The notes under the pieces are model-generated. The model searched no databases. It was not told the origin of the DNA and worked only from the letters and a program-made list of their open reading frames with translations. From contig PBVO01000135.1 in assembly GCA_002729015.1 (NCBI GenBank), positions 1 to 8,685 on the forward strand: a stretch of DNA of 8,685 nucleotides. Direction: 5' to 3'. This DNA comes from Candidatus Poribacteria bacterium (GTDB lineage: Bacteria; Poribacteria; WGA-4E; UBA9662). How positions within the stretch are numbered: the stretch's first letter is position 1; each line of letters starts with the position of its first letter. The position numbers and the translations under genes are program-made. This document shows positions 1 through 5,617 of the stretch, piece after piece.

Positions 1-776
1 CCCGCGCCGGTGGTGTCAACAACTTCAATAGAAAAAGATGGCCAATGAAATTGTTGTCCATTTTGTTGGACAATGACTCCTTCTTCACCCATTGTGACAG
101 CGCAGATTTTGGTGCCGTAGCTAGCTAGTTGATCAAGTGCAATTTCGGGGGATACGTTCGGCATCCATCGTTTTACAAAAACATTAGAAACTATTGCGAC
201 ATCAACCAATGGTAAAAAAACATCTAGTAATTCGCTATACCATGTACCATCAAAAACAACCATGGTTCCAGAATTTTGTGCTATTTGAGCGGCCTGGATC
301 GTGTGTGGTTCAGCGTTGTCTAGGTGCAAAATTTGTGTGTTTGAAATGACTGACGAATCAATTTCTGCCTCGGTAATTTCTTCATAGTTACCAGGTCTAG
401 AGGTGAAACAGCGTTCTCCCGTCTGTTGATCAACTAACACCATAGCAATTCTAGAGCAGGCATTATCTTGCATGTCTAGATGACTAACATCAACCTTAGC
501 TTCAATGAAAGATTGACGAATGAACTGTCCCTCAGAATCATTACCAACCCGACCAATATAAGCTACTGGAATACCTAGTTTAGCAAGTCCAACTAGGGCT
601 GTTGCTACCGGCCCCCCTCCCTGACGAAGAAACTCACTAGCTTGTAGTTGTTTGCCAAAAGAGGGAAGTTCAGGCACGATCAATAGATAATCGACAGTCG
701 TCATACCAATACCAACGACTGAGAAAGGATTAGCAGATTTGATTTCAGTACTTTTAGCGCTTGGAGATAGTTTCAT
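1..776 (-). CDS. PfkB/ribokinase-family sugar kinase, C-terminus cut by the window edge
   Basis: ATP-dependent cytoplasmic kinase that would phosphorylate a sugar or sugar derivative. The 258 complete codons start MKLSPSAKST. Seen: a first beta strand VVGIGMTTVDYL (about 20-31) with the substrate-binding Asp at 29, the GGGP turn at 53-56 followed by ATALVGLAKLG, GRVGND at 75-80, and the start of PfkB signature 2, VDTTGA at 253-258. The window ends inside the next Gly codon, so the catalytic Asp expected at 260 and the last part of the fold are outside. The N-terminal pattern (GGGPxATAxxxLAxLG) and VDTTGAG resemble the branch containing sulfofructose kinase YihV, but that is too weak to name a substrate. 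The ATG lies inside the end of the upstream cytochrome gene (23-nt overlap, different frame) with no clear Shine-Dalgarno, which suggests translational coupling. The next in-frame Met (25) falls within the first core strand, so it is an unlikely start. Confidence 0.93.
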   Translation of the reverse strand, partial: MKLSPSAKSTEIKSANPFSVVGIGMTTVDYLLIVPELPSFGKQLQASEFLRQGGGPVATALVGLAKLGIPVAYIGRVGNDSEGQFIRQSFIEAKVDVSHLDMQDNACSRIAMVLVDQQTGERCFTSRPGNYEEITEAEIDSSVISNTQILHLDNAEPHTIQAAQIAQNSGTMVVFDGTWYSELLDVFLPLVDVAIVSNVFVKRWMPNVSPEIALDQLASYGTKICAVTMGEEGVIVQQNGQQFHWPSFSIEVVDTTGA

Positions 777-3700
777 CGAAGTTGAGAAGCATACTAGCGA
801 CAACACAAGTTGCTGCCGTTGATACTGGTGGTAAAGATGGATCTTTGGATTGATTCCCAGCGGATAACAAGTCGATCGCTGATTGTTTGTCAGCTTGAAA
901 TATAGCTTTTTGTTGGAAGTAAAGATTAGTGACAATTTGCAATTCATCTTTTGTTGGGATTCGACCAGTGCAAAGACGGAAACCGAATTTCAACTGATCC
1001 GACAATTTGGCGCCATAGTTAAGCATTCGTTGGGCTAAGAAACGTGCAGCTTCAACAAATTGTGTATCATTCAGTAAAACTAATGCTTGGGTAGGTGTGT
1101 TAGTCAACTGGCGTTGTGCGACACAAACATCTCTTTTGGCTGCGTCAAAAATCATCATTGAAGGAGGTGGTGAAGTTCGCTTCCAATAAGTATATAGACT
1201 CCGTCGATACAATCCATCATCTTTGTCCGTTTCATAAGTGCGACCGGATTTTTCCTTCCACAATCCATCAGGTTGGTAAGGTTTTACACTGGGGCCACCG
1301 ATTTTATCAACCAGTAGGCCACTAATTGATAATGCACTGTCTCGAATCATTTCCGCTGACAATCGATGTCGAGGGCCACGGCTCAGCCGGAAATTATCAG
1401 GATCTATAAGACTGTCTGATTCTTTAGGCACTGAAGATTGTTGGTAAGTGGATGACATGACTATTTTTTTTATCATGTCCTTCTGGTTCCAATTGTTATG
1501 AATAAAATCGTTGGCCATCCAGTCTAATAATCCTGGGAAGTCTGGTCTTTGTCCCTGTATTCCAAAATCTTCAGCCGTTTGAACTAATCCTTGCCCAAAG
1601 AGTATTTGCCAGTAACGATTGACAGCAACTCTGGCAGTGAGAGGATTCTGAGGATTGGTTAACCACTTAGCTAGACCGAGTCGGTTACGGGGGAGTTCAG
1701 TTGGAAAAGGTAGAATAGATTTCGGAGTATCTGGACGAACCAATTCTGTTGGGGCATCATACAAGCCTCGCTTGAGAATATAAGTTGGTCGTCTTTCGTC
1801 TAATTCCCTCATGGTCATAATTTCGGTGATTCCATCGATCATTTGGTTATAAGATCGGCGTTTAGCTCTTAGCCCTGCTAGGACTTTTTGGTATTTCTGG
1901 CTATGGCTGACGAGATAATATTCGAGTAAGTCCTTCTCAGCTGGAATACTCCACACACCATATAAGTTTTGGATTTCCAATTTTGATAACTCGCGGTTAA
2001 AGACCTTAAATTCATCAACTAACCCATCTTTGAAGCCACGATCTCTAAAACGCTGACCGATAGTTAAGTGTACATCTCCTCCACCAGTGATATTTTTATA
2101 TAAATTATCTCGGACTACACCTGTGTTGACTAATTCACCATTTAGGTAAATTCGCAGACCATTAGCTCGACTTGAGCCATCATAGCTAACTACAACTTGC
2201 AGCCATTCTTGGGTCGGTATTTTTTCTTCAGTACGAATTCGGATTGCATTGCCAGGCCAAAAGTGAATTAGAGAAGCGCTTAACCTGCCATCTTCTATCA
2301 GTAATTGGTAACCTCGACTGCCAGCATCAGTCCAAGAACGTGATCGGTGAAAAACCACGGCTCTCTCCATGACTTTCGGGGTTTGAAGCCAAAGTGAGAT
2401 AGTAAAAGGATCAGATCTTCGAAAATCACCTACGTCTTCAAAAATTAGGCTATTTTCTCCACTCATTTTGAGGCCAAGGCCAATTTTACCTTCTACTGAA
2501 ATCGGTTGATCATACAACTTGGCTGGTTTTTCTATATTGGCAATATTACTGGCTTGATTATCAGTGATTTTGTCAAAAGTATAGTGGCCAATCAGACCCA
2601 AAGGCGTAATTTCTTTTTGTATCTGATAATTTTGTTTCCAATCCTCAAAATCATCTCGTTCTGATAGCCGAGTATTATCAATCAGTTTTTCCGATTCCTT
2701 TACAGCTTGATTCAGTCGTGCTAAGTGGGTTTCTTGTTCAGAATCGGTTAGCAATAAGGTGGGAGTCGGTACAGATTGGGTAAAGTGAGCATAAAGGCCT
2801 GATTCATCAATATTATTAAAGAAGGCAAATAAGCTGTAATAGTCTTTTTGGCTAATCGGATCATATTTGTGGTCGTGGCATCTGGCACATTCAATTGTTA
2901 AACCAAGAAAAGTTGTGCCCAATGTGTGAGTCCTGTCAGCGACATACTCAACACGAAATTCTTCTTCTACGCTACCACCTTCGTTAGTTTGACGATGGTG
3001 ACGATTAAACGCTGTAGCTAGTTTTTGTGTTGCTGTGGCGTTAGGCAATAAATCACCAGCTAATTGCCAAGTTAAAAACTGATCATATGGCAGGTTTTCA
3101 TTGTAAGCTTGAATCACCCAATCCCTCCATGGCCACATGGATCGGTAAACATCGCTTTGGTAGCCATAAGTGTCAGCATATCTTGCCAAATCTAACCACT
3201 TTGACGCCATTCGTTCCCCGAACCTCGGTGAAGCAAGCAAGCGATCAACTAGACTTTCGTAATCGTTTGGGCTGTCATCGGCCAAAAATTGGTCAATTTC
3301 CGGTACAGTCGGTGGTAACCCGGTTAAGTCAAAGCTGAGTCGACGAATTATACGTTCTTTACTCGCCGACGGATTAGGAGCAATTCCATTTTCTTTCAAC
3401 TGGTTTAGTACAAAATGGTCAATTGGGTTCGTGCACCAGCTGTCATCCCCTATGGGTGGGATTTGAACAGGCTCAAGTGGAGTAAAGGACCAGTGTTTTT
3501 TGTAATCAGCGCCCTCATCGATCCACTGTCGAATAACATCGATCTCGTCATCTGACAGTTCTAATTTGGATGATGGATGAGGCATTATCAATTGGGGATC
3601 GTCTGAGATAATGCGACGGTAAAGTTCACTATCGATAGATTGATGAGGAATAGTGACGGTCGCCAAACCATCAGCTGTGTCAAGACGAAGATTAGCTTGG

Positions 3701-3882
3701 CGAGATTGAGCGTCGGGTCCATGGCAGGAAAAACAACGGTCAGATAAAAGAGGGCGAATTTGACGATCAAAATCAATTTTTGTAGTCTGAGCAGAAAATG
3801 CTCGAGTCAATAATAAACAGTACAAGCCAAGCAAGCTGAACAATCGCCAATTCCCACTCATAATCAAACCTTGGTGTTTCAT
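754..3882 (-). CDS. Secreted DUF1549/DUF1553 Planctomycete-type cytochrome c protein with LamG insert
   Basis: An exported protein of the PSCyt1-PSCyt2-PSD1 group, abundant in Planctomycetes and relatives; its biochemical role is not established, but a redox function in extracytoplasmic polymer breakdown is commonly supposed. Seen in order: a hydrophobic signal peptide (about 8-31, ending AFSA); a cytochrome c-like PSCyt1 domain with heme motif CFSCH at 50-54 and a possible distal ligand in IMPHP (99-103); DUF1549 from about 150 to 356, with RRLSFDLTGLPP (180-191) and a second CxxCH, CARCH, at 332-336; a charged helical linker (about 384-425); a LamG/concanavalin-like domain (about 428-642); and DUF1553 (about 734-985) with the RVAVNRYWQILFG block. 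The 1042 aa fit a family member with a LamG insert. The start abuts the preceding TAA with zero gap. Met8 (ATG at 3859-3861) has AAGG 7 nt upstream and leaves a more standard signal peptide, so it may be the true start. The usual DUF1501 partner is not visible. Confidence 0.95.
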   Translation of the reverse strand: MKHQGLIMSGNWRLFSLLGLYCLLLTRAFSAQTTKIDFDRQIRPLLSDRCFSCHGPDAQSRQANLRLDTADGLATVTIPHQSIDSELYRRIISDDPQLIMPHPSSKLELSDDEIDVIRQWIDEGADYKKHWSFTPLEPVQIPPIGDDSWCTNPIDHFVLNQLKENGIAPNPSASKERIIRRLSFDLTGLPPTVPEIDQFLADDSPNDYESLVDRLLASPRFGERMASKWLDLARYADTYGYQSDVYRSMWPWRDWVIQAYNENLPYDQFLTWQLAGDLLPNATATQKLATAFNRHHRQTNEGGSVEEEFRVEYVADRTHTLGTTFLGLTIECARCHDHKYDPISQKDYYSLFAFFNNIDESGLYAHFTQSVPTPTLLLTDSEQETHLARLNQAVKESEKLIDNTRLSERDDFEDWKQNYQIQKEITPLGLIGHYTFDKITDNQASNIANIEKPAKLYDQPISVEGKIGLGLKMSGENSLIFEDVGDFRRSDPFTISLWLQTPKVMERAVVFHRSRSWTDAGSRGYQLLIEDGRLSASLIHFWPGNAIRIRTEEKIPTQEWLQVVVSYDGSSRANGLRIYLNGELVNTGVVRDNLYKNITGGGDVHLTIGQRFRDRGFKDGLVDEFKVFNRELSKLEIQNLYGVWSIPAEKDLLEYYLVSHSQKYQKVLAGLRAKRRSYNQMIDGITEIMTMRELDERRPTYILKRGLYDAPTELVRPDTPKSILPFPTELPRNRLGLAKWLTNPQNPLTARVAVNRYWQILFGQGLVQTAEDFGIQGQRPDFPGLLDWMANDFIHNNWNQKDMIKKIVMSSTYQQSSVPKESDSLIDPDNFRLSRGPRHRLSAEMIRDSALSISGLLVDKIGGPSVKPYQPDGLWKEKSGRTYETDKDDGLYRRSLYTYWKRTSPPPSMMIFDAAKRDVCVAQRQLTNTPTQALVLLNDTQFVEAARFLAQRMLNYGAKLSDQLKFGFRLCTGRIPTKDELQIVTNLYFQQKAIFQADKQSAIDLLSAGNQSKDPSLPPVSTAATCVVASMLLNFDETISKR
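3869..3872 (-). promoter_or_regulatory. Possible ribosome binding site for an internal start of the cytochrome-type gene
   Basis: AAGG on the minus strand, 7 nt before the in-frame ATG at 3859-3861 (Met8 of the long form). It would give MSGNWRLFSLLGL as the N-terminus, a typical signal peptide. The long form's ATG at 3880-3882 has only a weak GAG nearby but could be read by coupling from the abutting stop codon. Confidence 0.4.
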
Positions 3883-4926
3883 TTACTCAAAAGAAATCGG
3901 TTTTCCAATTTCTGCACTATGTAACAGACCTTCCATCATTTTCTGCACAACCAGACCATGTTGTAAAGGTGCCTCACAGGCTACACCATCCAAAATACAA
4001 TTAATGAAATGATCAGCAATTCGATCCCAAGACCCCATTCGTTCAGTTGGTTGCAGCTGTATATCTTCTTCTTGATTATCATCACAACGGTATGCCATCA
4101 GAGGATGTAATTTAGCACCTGCTTCCGTACCAAACAGTTCCATTTGAAACTCGCCCGGTTGGTGTGAAGCCCAGAAACTTTCGATTTGTAGACCGATACC
4201 ATTCTCAAACGTAATAAATCCACCTGCATAATCATCCGCTTCAAACTGCTGAAAAATATCTTCGGTATATTCTCTTCCGAAACCATAACCACGACCATAA
4301 GGGCCAAACTTTGCACCAGCGGTACCGATAACATGTACAGGCTTAGGTGTTCCTAAAACCCACCAAACTGCATCCAATGCATGAACACCCATATCCCGAA
4401 AAGCACCGCCTCCTCTTTTAATGAATCCCAAATTCCAGGCAGGAATACCATTACGACGAACACTACGAGAACGAGCGTAGTAGAGCTCACCAAAATAACC
4501 ATCTCTGGCTAGATGGCCTAAGTGGCGACAACCGTCATCAAATCGAGTCGATAAAGACATCATGTTAACTACTCCAGCTTCGTCAGCGGCAGCCACCATT
4601 TCCTCAGCTGCTGATTCCGAATCTGCCAATGGCTTAGTAATCATTACATGCTTACCGTTTTTAACCACTTCTAATCCGATTGGTACGTGCCACTGGTTAG
4701 GTGTACCCACAAAGACAGCATCAATATCTGGGTCCTGACACATTTCTTTGTAATCAGTGTAGTACTTGACCGAATCCGGAAGATCTTTGGCAAAATCTTC
4801 CATTCTAGACTGATCAAGGTCGCAGAGAGCTACGACTTTCCCGCGTTCATTATTAGCCAAAGCGACGCCGTTAGGGCGACCAATTCCCATCCCGACGACG
4901 GCTACATTAACGCAATTTTTCGACAT
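3883..4926 (-). CDS. Gfo/Idh/MocA-family NAD(P)-dependent oxidoreductase
   Basis: Predicted dehydrogenase of 347 aa, usual for the family, which oxidises or reduces sugars, inositols and related polyols. Seen: an N-terminal Rossmann fold with VVGMGIGRPNG (10-20) binding the dinucleotide, an acidic end of the second strand (CDLD, 35-38), GTPNQWH at 74-80, and the C-terminal alpha/beta domain with GGGAFRDMGVHALD (172-185), whose Asp178 and His182 occupy the usual catalytic positions. The family's EKP motif reads TKP at 97-99: the Lys is kept but the preceding Glu is Thr. No signal peptide, so cytoplasmic. ATG at 4924-4926 is supported by a good Shine-Dalgarno, and a strong promoter lies upstream. 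First gene of an apparent operon with the cytochrome-type gene and the sugar kinase, which points to carbohydrate metabolism. Substrate cannot be assigned; family assignment is firm. Confidence 0.96.
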   Translation of the reverse strand: MSKNCVNVAVVGMGIGRPNGVALANNERGKVVALCDLDQSRMEDFAKDLPDSVKYYTDYKEMCQDPDIDAVFVGTPNQWHVPIGLEVVKNGKHVMITKPLADSESAAEEMVAAADEAGVVNMMSLSTRFDDGCRHLGHLARDGYFGELYYARSRSVRRNGIPAWNLGFIKRGGGAFRDMGVHALDAVWWVLGTPKPVHVIGTAGAKFGPYGRGYGFGREYTEDIFQQFEADDYAGGFITFENGIGLQIESFWASHQPGEFQMELFGTEAGAKLHPLMAYRCDDNQEEDIQLQPTERMGSWDRIADHFINCILDGVACEAPLQHGLVVQKMMEGLLHSAEIGKPISFE

Positions 4927-4933
4927 AACATTT

Positions 4934-4940
4934 TCCTCTT
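4934..4940 (-). promoter_or_regulatory. Ribosome binding site of the oxidoreductase gene
   Basis: AAGAGGA on the minus strand, 7 nt before the ATG at 4924-4926. It lies in a purine-rich, A-rich leader stretch that should be unstructured and favour initiation. Confidence 0.75.
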
Positions 4941-4981
4941 CTTTTTTCTTGTGTTTTCTTATGTTTTTATAACTACAAATA

Positions 4982-5050
4982 TCCTGTCAGGACCTGATCA
5001 ATAGCGCCTAATAAGTCAAGCAGACTCAACCAAGTCAATGTATCTGACAG
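4982..5050. promoter_or_regulatory. Palindromes and repeats in the operon leader, possible operator or leader structure
   Basis: TCCTGTCAGGA (4982-4992) is a perfect odd palindrome and overlaps a second, TCAGGACCTGA (4987-4997). CTGTCAG (4984-4990) reappears inverted as CTGACAG at 5044-5050, just after the predicted transcription start. Between them, AGTCAA (5014-5019), ACTCAA (5024-5029) and AGTCAA (5033-5038) recur about every 9-10 bp. This could be repressor binding or a folded leader; no known riboswitch is recognised. Confidence 0.3.
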
Positions 5051-5058
5051 CAAACTAG

Positions 5059-5087
5059 ATTGTAAAACAGCTGGACGGTTCGGTCAA
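5059..5087 (-). promoter_or_regulatory. Sigma70-type promoter for the oxidoreductase operon
   Basis: On the minus strand, TTGACC (5082-5087) and TACAAT (5059-5064) are separated by exactly 17 bases. Each hexamer matches the consensus at five of six positions. Transcription would start near 5051-5053 and give a leader of about 125 nt before the ATG at 4926. It is the best promoter seen in the gap and points at the three-gene operon. Confidence 0.65.
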
Positions 5088-5157
5088 TCAAATCCTTTTT
5101 TACTTTTAACAAATAGTAATTTGCGCTCTGATTTTTACCAAAGACTTCAGTTTGACT

Positions 5158-5175
5158 GATTAGATGAGTCTAATC
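5158..5175. repeat. Small perfect hairpin, 7-bp stem and 4-nt loop
   Basis: GATTAGA TGAG TCTAATC at 5158-5175. Neither strand has a T tract directly after it, so it is not a classical terminator. It lies about 70 bp upstream of the operon promoter and could be a regulator site or a weak transcript-ending structure for the surface-protein gene. Confidence 0.5.
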
Positions 5176-5336
5176 TCAGTCTGATTCAATACTAATTATG
5201 GATACACATTCGCTGGTAGAAAAAGAACTCCGGGGTTTTAGGTAGAACATTGACGAGACAAGTAGTTTTTCTCCCCAGCAAGGAAAACGATAGATCAAAT
5301 GGGAAATAACCTTCTTTCCAGTGCGATGTTTATAGG

Positions 5337-5414
5337 ATGGTTTGTAAGAATGAGACAATTAAAAATTAACATAAACCGACATTTCCCGTTTCCCATAATG
5401 TTCTTACAAACCAT
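5337..5414. repeat. 14-bp perfect inverted repeat around a 50-nt core
   Basis: ATGGTTTGTAAGAA at 5337-5350 is exactly reverse-complementary to 5401-5414. Two further G-U pairs are possible inward in RNA. The 50-nt core is A/T-rich and includes TTTCCC twice (5382-5387 and 5389-5394). No target-site duplication is visible at the edges, so a transposon-like element is not established; an RNA hairpin, a protein-binding site or a short mobile remnant are all possible. Confidence 0.7.
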
Positions 5415-5590
5415 ACGTTTATTTTTGCTTTTGATAAAAGTGCAAATTACCAAACCAATCAGTTGTGAAACAATTGTGTGATTCAGATTATCATGAGACT
5501 AGACTCTATACAAAGTTCCTGGCCCAACAATGTGGGCAGTACGATTGTCTGCGAATTGTGGTTAGCAGAATTTAAATAAGAATTTGCAGG

Positions 5591-5617
5591 GTAGCGAGCT
5601 ACTTCACCAATCGCTAC
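5591..5617 (-). terminator. Weak terminator-like hairpin at the end of the surface-protein gene
   Basis: GTAGCGA (5591-5597) pairs perfectly with TCGCTAC (5611-5617) across a 13-nt loop; the stem includes the TAG stop codon at 5614-5616. No run of T follows on the minus strand, so it is at best a weak or factor-assisted terminator. Confidence 0.3.

Larger units (their letters stand above)
4927..5613. other. Gene-free region between the surface-protein gene and the oxidoreductase operon
   Basis: About 690 bases with no convincing gene on either strand. The only open frames, of about 60 codons (minus 5176-5358 from a TTG; plus 5299-5481), have no recognisable motif and no good Shine-Dalgarno. 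It holds, from the high-coordinate end, a possible terminator hairpin, an 8-bp palindrome ACAATTGT (5470-5477), a 14-bp inverted repeat, a second hairpin, a good minus-strand promoter and the A/purine-rich leader of the oxidoreductase gene. No tRNA or known RNA motif was recognised. Confidence 0.75.

Noticed and set aside
4966..4971. TATAAA on the minus strand near the oxidoreductase start as a -10 element
   Set aside because: No -35-like hexamer lies at 16-18 bp; the promoter at 5059-5087 is much better.
4687..5004. Plus-strand frame of 105 codons across the oxidoreductase start
   Set aside because: It is mostly antisense to the well-supported oxidoreductase gene, and its hydrophobic tail is the translation of the T-rich complement of the A-rich leader.
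5176..5358. Minus-strand frame of 60 codons in the gene-free region
   Set aside because: It begins at TTG within one arm of the inverted repeat, has no clear Shine-Dalgarno, no recognisable motif and an unlikely composition for a real protein.
5337..5414. Insertion sequence or MITE bounded by the 14-bp repeat
   Set aside because: Only 78 bp long, no transposase and no target-site duplication visible at the edges, so it is kept only as an inverted repeat.
5299..5481. Plus-strand frame of 60 codons rich in hydrophobic residues
   Set aside because: No ribosome binding site or promoter in place, it runs through both arms of the inverted repeat, and the hydrophobicity follows from T-rich sequence.
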